Assembly (NCBI GenBank): GCA_001603595.1
Contig: LUZK01000069.1
Coordinates: 1 to 64,000 of the forward strand
Direction: 5' to 3'
Length of the DNA stretch: 64,000 bases
Source: Bacteroidales bacterium Bact_19
GTDB taxonomy: Bacteria > Bacteroidota > Bacteroidia > Bacteroidales > ML635J-15
The notes beneath the pieces are model-generated. The model ran no database searches and was not told the DNA's origin. It worked only from the letters and a program-made list of their open reading frames with translations. The translations under genes were made by a program, and so were the position numbers. Positions 54,841 through 62,858 of this stretch are shown here, one piece after another (positions within the stretch are counted from its first letter, which is position 1; each line of letters begins with the position of its first letter).

Positions 54841-55347
54841 TTATTTAATTTCAACTTCTAATAGATGATGAAGTTTTTTATCATCAGTAGTTTTTATTGC
54901 GGCCTTAAGTCTAACAATTTTTCCAATACAAGGTTGTTTTTCAGAAGTATTGTAGATTTTTTTTGTTTCTTCATCAATAAACATATAAGGTATGTCAGTA
55001 TTGCATTTCAATAGCTCTAATAAATCATCCCCACCATCGTCAGCATATACTTCAAACTCAACAACAGAATATTTTTTTGAACTTAACGAAATTGATTCAG
55101 CATATTGAGTACTAATACTTTTATTCTCCTCAAAAATTCCAAAAACAAAGACATAAGATTGTTTTCTTTTACCGGTTGGAATTACTTGTAATAATTTTCC
55201 TTCCGTTGTGAAAATTTGTTCTTCAGAAAAATCATTAGTAGTGAGTTCTGCAAATTTTGGCTTCCAGATTTTATTGTAATTTTCATCTTGAGAGAAAATA
55301 AAACTCACTGACAAGCACAAAAAAAAGATAAACATAATTAGTTTCAT
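54841..55347 (-). CDS. secreted protein of unknown function
   Basis: 168 residues with a signal peptide (cleavage near 'FIFSQ'). The mature part has a charged, mixed alpha/beta pattern: 'EGKLLQVIPTGKRKQSYVFVFG', an acidic 'YADDGGDDLLELLK' and a C-terminal 'KIVRLKAAIKTTDDKK...' strand. No family recognised. It lies 30 bp downstream of the S41 peptidase on the same strand and is probably the third gene of that operon. Its 3' end faces the transposase-derived gene 12 bp away. Confidence 0.65.
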   Translation of the reverse strand: MKLIMFIFFLCLSVSFIFSQDENYNKIWKPKFAELTTNDFSEEQIFTTEGKLLQVIPTGKRKQSYVFVFGIFEENKSISTQYAESISLSSKKYSVVEFEVYADDGGDDLLELLKCNTDIPYMFIDEETKKIYNTSEKQPCIGKIVRLKAAIKTTDDKKLHHLLEVEIK

Positions 55348-55377
55348 AAAATTTAGTTTATTTTATTAGTTCAAAAA

Positions 55378-56394
55378 TTATTCCAGTATTTTTTCTGCAG
55401 CAAATTCAATAACGTTGTCAATTCCATTTTGCCTGTCGGTTTCAGAAAGTATTACAGTGTAATCAGGAGGAACTCCGTTTTCATAGTTTTCGCCGTCAAC
55501 GGCAATGGTTCGGGTTATTGAAAACCTGTATGTCCACCCGTTGGGTAGTTGTCCTCCATTTGGTAATCCTAAACCACCTCCGGTAGTATCTCCAACTAAT
55601 TTTATGTTTTCTATAGCATATGTGCTGACAGAAAAAAATGATGACGCTGAATAAGACCCTCTATCAGTTAAAACAAAAACCTTTTTCAGATATTTTCTGC
55701 CATTTCTTTGGTTAATCTTAACTTCTTCCAAAACTGAAAAATCATCTTTGCCTGGACCTGTTTTTATTTGTGTTTCATAAATTTTTGTTTCGTTTTCAAT
55801 AAAGGCCGATAATAATTTAAAAACATTGCTGACATATCCTCCGCCGTTTTGTCGAATGTCAATAATTAAACCTTTGGTTTCCTTGTAACGATTTATCAAG
55901 TAATCAAGTTCATAATCACTAATAATTGAATTGCTGAAAGAAGAATATAAAATATATCCGATTTGACCGTCTTTAATGAAATTGTGTTTAAAGGAACCTG
56001 TAATTATATAATTTTCTTTGAGGTAATTAATTCTTATAACATCAAAATCTACATTTGAACGACCGACATAAAAATTATCATATCTTGAAATATTAAATGG
56101 AGATTTTAAATTCACATGTCCATCTCGCAATTCGTTTAGCATTGCTGATAAAATATTGAATAAACTGTCATCGCTGATATCTTCATTAACCAGAGGTCTG
56201 TAAACATTATAAACGCTATCCCAATTTATTTTTTTGTAATCCAAAAATGCATATTTTTGATTAATCTCCTTCCAAAGGTATTCAAAATTGGAGATAGGAT
56301 TATTTTCCATCTCTTTCTCAAAAAACAATTTTTCGCAAGAATTAAAAATTAGTGAAGAGACGAATAAAAATATTATGTATTTACTTTTTTTCAT
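55378..56394 (-). CDS. S41 family (tail-specific/C-terminal processing) peptidase, lipoprotein
   Basis: 338 residues with lipobox 'IFNSC' after a hydrophobic signal. The N-terminal helical cap 'YLWKEINQKYAFLDYKKINWDSVY' and 'LRDGHVNL' are typical of Bacteroidota S41 peptidases. The core shows 'GLIIDIRQNGGGYVSNVFKLLSAF', nucleophile Ser in 'TDRGSYSASSFF' and 'GDTTGGGLGLPNGGQLPNGW'. No PDZ domain is obvious in the short middle (130-165). Cuts C-terminal parts of proteins outside the cytoplasm; substrate unknown. It is 2 bp after the upstream outer-membrane protein gene, so the two are coupled and may function together. Confidence 0.9.
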   Translation of the reverse strand: MKKSKYIIFLFVSSLIFNSCEKLFFEKEMENNPISNFEYLWKEINQKYAFLDYKKINWDSVYNVYRPLVNEDISDDSLFNILSAMLNELRDGHVNLKSPFNISRYDNFYVGRSNVDFDVIRINYLKENYIITGSFKHNFIKDGQIGYILYSSFSNSIISDYELDYLINRYKETKGLIIDIRQNGGGYVSNVFKLLSAFIENETKIYETQIKTGPGKDDFSVLEEVKINQRNGRKYLKKVFVLTDRGSYSASSFFSVSTYAIENIKLVGDTTGGGLGLPNGGQLPNGWTYRFSITRTIAVDGENYENGVPPDYTVILSETDRQNGIDNVIEFAAEKILE

Positions 56395-56396
56395 GG

Positions 56397-57242
56397 CTAT
56401 TTACTTTTAAAAATTAATGAGAAATACAATGAATGATAAGAAACATCCAATGCCGAAGGCTTTTGTTTTAAATAACTTCCCATCTGCCATCTGTAACCAT
56501 AGCGAAACATGTTACCGTTAGATAGAATTTCGTTTAATGAAAAATCTGTTTGTAATCCGGTAAATAATTCTAAATTCATCTTATATCCGTTAAAAATCAT
56601 CGAATTATTTAAGGTCGAATTTCCCGGATTTGTAAATTCTGGACGATAAATGCTGCTAATAACAGGAATAGAAAGGTCAAAATCCATCATGTATTTACGC
56701 TCTTTGGTTTTATATTTAATTAACCAAAAAAGTTTCTTTTCTTTTGATGGTTTTATAAACAGCAACTTGTATTTAAAATCGAAATTTAAGTTTGAAATGT
56801 TGCTGAAAGTAAAAGCAGCATTTCCAAAAGCTTCGTTCAACCAAATCAATGAATGATTTTGAAAACAGCCTCCGCTATAGTATCTATAACTAACAGATGA
56901 AAATTTTTCCAGTAATCGCGTATAATTAAAATTAATTATTATCTGTTGGGTGGTTGAAACAAAAAAATCATCATTTGTGGAAAGATTATACATTCCGCCA
57001 TAGTAGTTAATCCCGTAATTGTAAATACCTTTTGGTCTTAAGATGGCTTTTGATAAATTTATCCTTGCAGCAGTTAAATTATAGAATAATGGTGTTGTAA
57101 GTCGGTCGCGGATTTTCCCTGTGCTAAATCCTGCAGAAGTCTCAATATATGCAGATTTGTTAGGAAAAGTAAAAATATCCTCTTGAGAACTTATTGTTAG
57201 CCCAAAAGTACAAAATAGTATTATCGAATAGAACTTTTTCAT
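56397..57242 (-). CDS. outer-membrane beta-barrel-like protein, unknown function
   Basis: 281 residues from the ATG at 57242 (MKKFYSIILFCTFGLTISSQ), which gives a clean signal peptide; the track start at 57305 lies beyond a divergent promoter and is rejected. The mature part alternates aromatic and polar residues ('FNYTRLLEKFSSVSYRYYSGG', 'YKLLFIKPSKEKKLFWLIKYKTKERKY') and ends 'SLYFSLIFKSK', a barrel-like terminal strand. No named family recognised. First gene of a probable three-gene operon with the S41 peptidase and the 168-aa secreted protein. Confidence 0.7.
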   Translation of the reverse strand: MKKFYSIILFCTFGLTISSQEDIFTFPNKSAYIETSAGFSTGKIRDRLTTPLFYNLTAARINLSKAILRPKGIYNYGINYYGGMYNLSTNDDFFVSTTQQIIINFNYTRLLEKFSSVSYRYYSGGCFQNHSLIWLNEAFGNAAFTFSNISNLNFDFKYKLLFIKPSKEKKLFWLIKYKTKERKYMMDFDLSIPVISSIYRPEFTNPGNSTLNNSMIFNGYKMNLELFTGLQTDFSLNEILSNGNMFRYGYRWQMGSYLKQKPSALDVSYHSLYFSLIFKSK

Positions 57243-57283
57243 GTATTTTTTTGACAATTTTAATAATTTTCTGCGATAAAAAC

Positions 57284-57291
57284 TATTTTTG
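57284..57291 (+). promoter_or_regulatory. -7 promoter element TATTTTTG
   Basis: Perfect TAnnTTTG 24 nt before the ATG at 57316. It overlaps the track start (57289) of the PfkB gene, which argues for the downstream start. Confidence 0.5.
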
Positions 57292-57315
57292 TTAAAAATT
57301 TGCAAGAAGTTAAAG

Positions 57316-58278
57316 ATGAGAAAAATTTATTGTGTCGGCGAAACAGTTTACGATATTATTTTTAAAGATGGAAAACCTGTTGAGGCCAGACCTGGAGGCC
57401 CTGTCCTTAATACGGCCGTCTCGCTTGGAAGGTTGGGAGAAAAAGTTTATGTAGTTGGTGACCAGGCTGATGATGTTATAGGAAATTTAATAGCAGATTT
57501 TTTAGTGGAAAACAATGTTTCTACTAAATATTTAACTTTATATAACGGTGCAAAATCAAGACTGTTATTGGCATTTCTCAATGATTTGAGCGAACCGGAT
57601 TATAGTTTTTATAAAATTAGAGTTAACGGCGAAATTAAAATTATTTTTCCCGAACCTAAAAAAGAAGATATTATAATTTTCGGGGCCTTTACTTCAATAA
57701 AAAAGGAGGTTAGAGATGATTTAGTGAAATTTCTAAAAACAGCTAAAGAAAATAATGCACTTATGATCTATGATCCTAATTTCAGACCTGTCCATAAAAA
57801 AGTTTTGAACGAGGTAAAAGATTACATCGTCGAAAATATTGCTTTTGCTAATATCGTAAAAGGTTCTAATGAGGATTTTAATAATATTTTCGAATCAAAC
57901 TCAGCATTGTCAACATGGAAGTTGCTAAAGGAATTTGATTGTAAAAACTTGATTTATACAGCAAATAAATATGGAGTAAATCTTTTTACAGATTATTTTC
58001 ATAAGGTTTTCGATGTTCCTCGGATTGAACCGGTTTCAACAGTGGGTGCAGGAGATAATTTTACTGCAGGTTTAGTGTATGCATTAATCAGGGAAAATAT
58101 TTTTGCCGAAGATTTAGTTCACCTCGACGCAGATATCTGGAGACGAATAATCCGAGTTGCAATAGATTTTGCCATCAGCGTTTGTCTAAGTTATGATAAT
58201 TATATCGACCAGAATTTTGTTATTGATTATCTTAGAAATAACAGATATAAAGGATGTCAGTGCCGGTGTTATAAATAG
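57316..58278 (+). CDS. PfkB family carbohydrate kinase (fructokinase-like)
   Basis: About 320 residues, ribokinase fold. 'RPGGPVLNTAVSLGRLGEKVYVVGDQADDVIG' is PfkB signature 1; signature 2 is 'VSTVGAGDNFTAGLVYAL' with the catalytic Asp in GAGD. 'FGAFTSIKKEVRDDLVKFLK' and 'MIYDPNFRPVHKK' fit the fructokinase-like subgroup of Bacteroidota. Phosphorylates a sugar or nucleoside with ATP in the cytoplasm; fructose is only a guess. Start at ATG 57316 because the promoter box covers the earlier one. The C-terminal end 'GCQCRCYK' is cysteine-rich, which is odd for the family. It converges with the AmmeMemoRadiSam gene 12 bp away. Confidence 0.88.
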   Translation: MRKIYCVGETVYDIIFKDGKPVEARPGGPVLNTAVSLGRLGEKVYVVGDQADDVIGNLIADFLVENNVSTKYLTLYNGAKSRLLLAFLNDLSEPDYSFYKIRVNGEIKIIFPEPKKEDIIIFGAFTSIKKEVRDDLVKFLKTAKENNALMIYDPNFRPVHKKVLNEVKDYIVENIAFANIVKGSNEDFNNIFESNSALSTWKLLKEFDCKNLIYTANKYGVNLFTDYFHKVFDVPRIEPVSTVGAGDNFTAGLVYALIRENIFAEDLVHLDADIWRRIIRVAIDFAISVCLSYDNYIDQNFVIDYLRNNRYKGCQCRCYK

Positions 58279-58290
58279 AATTTAAAAAGC

Positions 58291-60780
58291 CTACCAGACT
58301 CCGGGAATTTCCTCTCCACATTTCGGACATTTTCCTTTAAAATCCTTCCTGCTTATAGTATTATATCCAATCCTACGAATTATATTCTCTCCACAATTTG
58401 GACAATAAGTATTTATTTCCGAATTCCTAACATTACCAAAGTAAACATATTTAATTCCTTTTGATTTTGCGATTTCAGCAGCTTTTTCAACAGTTTCAAC
58501 CGGAGTTGGAGGAACATCCGACATTTTGTATGCCGGGAAAAAACGGCTGAAATGTAATGGCACATCCTGCAAATTGTTTTCTACCATCCAATCACACATT
58601 TTGGAAATCATTCCCATATCATCTGTGTATCCCGGGATAATAAGATTGGTAATTTCAACCCAAACGTTGTAATTTTTTAACAGTAATATTGTTTCTAAAA
58701 CCGGTTGAAGACTTCCTCCCGTTATTTGACGGTATAATCTATTGTCAAAACATTTTAAATCTATATTTGCTGCATCCAAGTAGGGAATGAGTTCAATTAA
58801 TGGTTCTTTATTTATGTATCCGTTAGAGACCATGATATTTTTTAATCCTGCTGCGTGGGCAAGTTTTGCCGTTTCAAGCATAAATTCATAAAAAATCGTT
58901 GGCTCGGTATAGGTGTAAGATATTGATTTACTATTGTATTTTAAGGCTAATTCAACAATTTTTTGAGGAGTTGCTGAGGTATATTCAATTTCTATCGGAG
59001 AAACTTGTGATATTTGATAGTTCTGACAGTTTTTGCAACTAAAATTACACCCTGCAGTACCTAATGACATAGTGCTGGTGCCCGGCATAAAATGATACAA
59101 AGGCTTTTTTTCTACTGGGTCGTTGTGAAGAGCTACAATTTTACCGTAACTTAAAGATTCAAGTTCTCCATTTATATTTTTTCGTGCATTGCAAATCCCA
59201 ACTTCATCTATCTCTAGTGTACATTTGTGCGGACATAATTCGCACCTTACCTTATTGTCTTCTAATTTTGTGTAGAATTTAGTTTTTTTTTTCGGAAACA
59301 AACCAAAGTCTTTTTCGGAAAAAACTATGGCTTCGTAGATGTAAATATCAGCATCTTTCCAACCATTCCAGCCTAAACCTGCTTTATCACGAGCACAATG
59401 TCCCAGAAATTCTTCGAGTGACCAGCCGGTTTCAGTTGCTACTTGAGGCAAAAATGTTCCTCCTCTGCCGTTTTTCATAATGTAAATACCGTGTTTCCCC
59501 AATTCAATTTCGTCTATTGAACTGATTTTTTTCATTGGCGTGAGAACAGAAATCTCAATATCAATTTCATCTAATTCCTTTTTAGTAACTGAACTAAAAC
59601 GCGGGTCGCGAGTGGCTGCAGAAATGGCCATATCTATAACTACTTCATAAAGAGGAACTTTAGGTTCAAATTGACCTATACATCCTCTTAGAGCTCCATC
59701 CTTGTGAAGTGTAACAAAGGCTCCGCAATGATTTTTTAAATTTTCTGAAATCTTTATCGAGCTTATTTCCGGCCTTTTGTTATTGGTAATTTTTTCTTCA
59801 ACAGTTAGTCGAGCTAGTTTTAATAATTCTATTTTTTCTTCATCAGATAAACTGAAATCGTTATTTTGTTTTTTGATGAGAGATATAGCCCAGTAACCAA
59901 CAACTTTATCTTTGCTACCATAAGGAGAGTCTCCGGAATTTTTGTAGTCAATAGGGAGATATTTATAATTATGGTCGGTTAAATACATTAAAGTCAAAAC
60001 AGCTGACCATCCGCAACAAATAGTAGCTAAATTATTTATCTTACTTTTTTCGTATTTTGTAATCAAATTAACTAAGCTGTCCGGTTTTCCGGTTAGTATT
60101 GCTTCTGCAGTCTCGTTGTCAATCCTTAAAGCCTCTTCATACGACGGATAATGAGAAAAATCGCTGGAGATAACAAAAATGTTGTTTTCATTGAAATAAG
60201 GTTTTAAGGCTTTAGCAATTTTTTTAGCAGTATTTATGGCATCCTGTCCGATGACTATTGGAATTATTTGAAAATCATTTTTTAAATGCACTTGTAAAAA
60301 TGGCAGTTGAACTTCGATACTATGTTCTGTTTTATGTGCTTCCGGCAAAAATTTGAAAAAGTCATTTTCGTTTATCAATTTATTTGCTAAATCTATATTT
60401 ACTTTCACTTCTCCTAAGGGAGTTATATAATTTCCTGCACTGTATATTGAAGCTCCGTCAAAATAAGTAGTATGGCTTGCAGCTATTATGAAAACATTTT
60501 CATATTTTTTATCCGGATTTATCTGATTAATTGCAGAAGCAGCAATTTGTCCACTGAAAACATAGCCTGCATGAGGAGAAATTACGGCAACGGCATCAGA
60601 CTTTCGACTTTTAGCAGTAGAAAAATAATATTTTACATCATTTAATAAATCATTTTTATTGGCAGGGTAAAATCTGCCGGCAACAGCAGCATTGCGATTC
60701 ATAAGCTCTTGTTTTTTAGATTGTTGTGCACATCCGTTAAAAAATAAAAATATAAATATTGAAATAAGGACCATCCTCAT
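58291..60780 (-). CDS. fused AmmeMemoRadiSam protein (Memo + AMMECR1 + radical SAM) with lipoprotein signal
   Basis: About 829 residues (numbering of the 831-aa track protein). Residues 1-19 form a lipoprotein signal with lipobox 'FNGC'. Memo-like domain ~28-305 ('AVAGRFYP', 'VISPHAGYVFSG', 'SSDFSHYPSY', 'CCGW'); AMMECR1 domain ~312-495 ('LRGCIGQFEP', 'AATRDPRFSSV', 'GRGGTFLPQVATETGWSLEEFL'); radical SAM part ~510-790 with a preceding Cys set (515, 518, 522, 532), the cluster motif 'CNFSCKNC' (Cys580, 584, 587) and a C-terminal zinc ribbon (Cys795, 798, 820, 823). The three families usually occur as separate neighbouring genes of the AmmeMemoRadiSam system, whose function is unknown. The export signal conflicts with the expected cytoplasmic setting of an Fe-S radical enzyme. 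Start: ATG 60780 (MRMVLIS); TTG 60786 and ATG 60774 are alternatives. Confidence 0.92.
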   Translation of the reverse strand: MRMVLISIFIFLFFNGCAQQSKKQELMNRNAAVAGRFYPANKNDLLNDVKYYFSTAKSRKSDAVAVISPHAGYVFSGQIAASAINQINPDKKYENVFIIAASHTTYFDGASIYSAGNYITPLGEVKVNIDLANKLINENDFFKFLPEAHKTEHSIEVQLPFLQVHLKNDFQIIPIVIGQDAINTAKKIAKALKPYFNENNIFVISSDFSHYPSYEEALRIDNETAEAILTGKPDSLVNLITKYEKSKINNLATICCGWSAVLTLMYLTDHNYKYLPIDYKNSGDSPYGSKDKVVGYWAISLIKKQNNDFSLSDEEKIELLKLARLTVEEKITNNKRPEISSIKISENLKNHCGAFVTLHKDGALRGCIGQFEPKVPLYEVVIDMAISAATRDPRFSSVTKKELDEIDIEISVLTPMKKISSIDEIELGKHGIYIMKNGRGGTFLPQVATETGWSLEEFLGHCARDKAGLGWNGWKDADIYIYEAIVFSEKDFGLFPKKKTKFYTKLEDNKVRCELCPHKCTLEIDEVGICNARKNINGELESLSYGKIVALHNDPVEKKPLYHFMPGTSTMSLGTAGCNFSCKNCQNYQISQVSPIEIEYTSATPQKIVELALKYNSKSISYTYTEPTIFYEFMLETAKLAHAAGLKNIMVSNGYINKEPLIELIPYLDAANIDLKCFDNRLYRQITGGSLQPVLETILLLKNYNVWVEITNLIIPGYTDDMGMISKMCDWMVENNLQDVPLHFSRFFPAYKMSDVPPTPVETVEKAAEIAKSKGIKYVYFGNVRNSEINTYCPNCGENIIRRIGYNTISRKDFKGKCPKCGEEIPGVW

Positions 60781-60807
60781 AATCAACCAAAATGTAGATT
60801 ATCTTTA

Positions 60808-60815
60808 CAAATATA
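60808..60815 (-). promoter_or_regulatory. -7 promoter element TATATTTG
   Basis: On the minus strand a perfect TAnnTTTG lies 27 nt before the ATG at 60780. Confidence 0.5.
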
Positions 60816-60849
60816 ACAAAATTTTTCGAGAAATCAAATTAACATTTAG

Positions 60850-61236
60850 TTAAATTGTATTACGATGTTCTACGAGATTATATATTTTATTTAATAAAAT
60901 CTCTTCTTTTATGGGTTTTGTTATATAATCGTTACATCCGGCATTTAAAGCTCTTGCAATATCCTCGTGAAGAGCATAAGCTGTTTGGGCTATTATTGGA
61001 ATTTTAGTGTCAATTTTTCTGATTTGTTTTACAGTTGTAAATCCATCAAGCTCCGGCATCTTCATGTCCATTAAAATACAATCAATCTCTCCGGAATATT
61101 TATTAAATTTTTCGAGAGCTTCTATACCTGATTCTGCAATAATTATTTCGAATTTGTTATCGGGCAAAATCTCTCGATAAAACATGTGATTTATTTCTTC
61201 ATCGTCAGCAATAAGTATTATAATTTTATCATTCAT
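60850..61236 (-). CDS. single-domain response regulator (CheY-like receiver)
   Basis: 128 residues, receiver domain only. Acidic pocket 'LIADDEE', phospho-acceptor Asp in 'CILMDMKMPELDG', Thr/Ser switch in 'IIAQTAYA' and Lys in 'YITKPI' are all present. With no output domain it must act by binding a partner. The 'QTAYAL' and 'NDYITKPI' sequence resembles receivers that work with hybrid histidine kinases. No kinase gene is in the window, so it is an orphan. The ATG is preceded by GGGGGG (minus strand) and a T8 run (61244-61257), unusual for this AT-rich, SD-less genome. Confidence 0.92.
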   Translation of the reverse strand: MNDKIIILIADDEEINHMFYREILPDNKFEIIIAESGIEALEKFNKYSGEIDCILMDMKMPELDGFTTVKQIRKIDTKIPIIAQTAYALHEDIARALNAGCNDYITKPIKEEILLNKIYNLVEHRNTI

Positions 61237-61346
61237 TTTTAACCCCCCAAAAAAAATATCTGTAAATATATAAATATTTTATGGATTTGTGCAAGGAAAA
61301 ATGCATTTTATTTATCAAAAAATGTAATATGCTGATATTTAGACAA

Positions 61347-62630
61347 TTATAAGATGCCCTTTTTATAAGTTTCTAATGCTCTTAATCGAGCAAAATTATG
61401 GTCAATGATTTTGTTAAGATAATTGTTGGGATTAAAGTTAATGATGTACTTTTTGCAGTATTCGAAATCTTTGTCAAATTTAATTTGCTGAGAAATTGGA
61501 TTAAAAATTCTGAAATATGGCGCTGCATCACATCCTGTTCCTGCTGCCCATTGCCAATTACCTACGTTACTTGATTGTTCGTAGTCGAGTAGTTTTGAAG
61601 CAAAATAAGCTTCTCCCCATTGCCATTCTACTAATAAATGTTTAACAAGAAAAGAAGCAACTATCATTCTTACTCTGTTATGCATGTATCCAGTTGAGTT
61701 TAGTTCACGCATGCCGGCGTCAACTATTGGATAACCTGTTTCACCATTACACCATTTTTCAAAATCTTTTTCATTGTTTATCCATTTAATGTTGTCGTAT
61801 TTTGAATTAAAATTCTTAGTTGCAGAATGTGGAAAATGATATAGTATTTGCATAAAAAACTCCCGCCATATTAATTCCGAAAGAAAAACATTATTTCGGA
61901 TTCCGTAATTTAAAATTAATTCACGTAGGCTTATTGTTCCAAATCGTAAATGTGGACCTAAATACGTACCGTAGTCAATTGCTGGAAAATCCCTGTAAAA
62001 ATGATATTTTTCAATGTTTTGAATATTGTAACTTTTAACTTTCTGCAATGACTTTTTGAAACCAAATTCTTCAAATTTGGGAAATTTCACCGGGATTTCT
62101 GCAAAATTGTGAAAGTATTTCTCTGTTTTATATATTGATATTTGAGTAGAATTAAATTTTTTTAACCATGCATTTTTATATGGTGTAAAAATAGTATAAG
62201 GTTTCCCGTCTGATTTAAGTATTTCGTCTTTTGCAAATATCACTTGATTTTTTAAAGCATAAAAATTTACTCCAATTGAATTTAAAAAATTCCTTAATTC
62301 ATTATCTCTTTTTATGGCATAAGGTTCGTAATCTTCATTACAGTAAACAGAATCTATATCATAATTTTTAATAATTTCTTCAAAACAACCTTTAACTTTT
62401 CCTTTCTTTATAATAATTTGTGAATTAAATTCCGAGATTTTATTTTGTATTTCTAAAAGTTTTTCATAAATAAAACTAACTCTTGGATCATCAACAGGTA
62501 GTTCATCAAGAATTTCGTCATCGAATATAAAAACAGGTATAATTTTGAGACCGGACTTTAACGCCTGATATAGACCGTTATTGTCGTAAATGTTTAGGTC
62601 TCTTCTAAACCAGAAAATATTATATTTCAT
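61347..62630 (-). CDS. deoxyribodipyrimidine photolyase (cryptochrome/photolyase family)
   Basis: 427 residues. N-terminal antenna (Rossmann) domain opens 'YNIFWFRRDLNIYDNNGLYQAL'; C-terminal FAD-binding helical domain with 'HLRFGTISLRELI', 'LSELIWREFFMQILYHFP', 'WCNGETGYPIVDAGMRELNSTGYMHNRVRMIVASFL' and 'SNVGNWQWAAGTGCDAAPYFRIFNP'. These match class I CPD photolyases, which repair UV pyrimidine dimers with light and reduced FAD; the Trp electron-transfer residues appear present. The length is slightly below E. coli PhrB (about 470). Presence implies exposure to sunlight. It has its own promoter box. Confidence 0.93.
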   Translation of the reverse strand: MKYNIFWFRRDLNIYDNNGLYQALKSGLKIIPVFIFDDEILDELPVDDPRVSFIYEKLLEIQNKISEFNSQIIIKKGKVKGCFEEIIKNYDIDSVYCNEDYEPYAIKRDNELRNFLNSIGVNFYALKNQVIFAKDEILKSDGKPYTIFTPYKNAWLKKFNSTQISIYKTEKYFHNFAEIPVKFPKFEEFGFKKSLQKVKSYNIQNIEKYHFYRDFPAIDYGTYLGPHLRFGTISLRELILNYGIRNNVFLSELIWREFFMQILYHFPHSATKNFNSKYDNIKWINNEKDFEKWCNGETGYPIVDAGMRELNSTGYMHNRVRMIVASFLVKHLLVEWQWGEAYFASKLLDYEQSSNVGNWQWAAGTGCDAAPYFRIFNPISQQIKFDKDFEYCKKYIINFNPNNYLNKIIDHNFARLRALETYKKGIL

Positions 62631-62645
62631 TTTTACAGGTTTTTA

Positions 62646-62653
62646 CAAAAATA
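62646..62653 (-). promoter_or_regulatory. -7 promoter element TATTTTTG for the photolyase gene
   Basis: On the minus strand a perfect TAnnTTTG lies 15 nt before the photolyase ATG at 62630. Confidence 0.5.
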
Positions 62654-62825
62654 AGATTTTTAAATTTTACTCTTAAAGTTCTAAATTATAAAATCTTTTA
62701 TTTAAAATTTAGTATGATAAGCGTTTTTTTATGTTTTGTAAATTATAATTATTTCTGAATGTATATTTTTTTATTTTACTTGTTAAAAATTTGAATAATA
62801 TGTACGAAAATTAAAAATAATTTTA

Positions 62826-62833
62826 TATTTTTG
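62826..62833 (+). promoter_or_regulatory. -7 promoter element TATTTTTG
   Basis: Perfect TAnnTTTG 25 nt upstream of the hydrolase ATG at 62859. Confidence 0.5.
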
Positions 62834-62858
62834 AAAAGTAAACTTAAATTGAAAAATT

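Noticed and set aside
56397-57305. Track start at 57305 for the outer-membrane protein
   Set aside because: It would overlap the divergent PfkB promoter and put about 21 residues ahead of a clear signal peptide.
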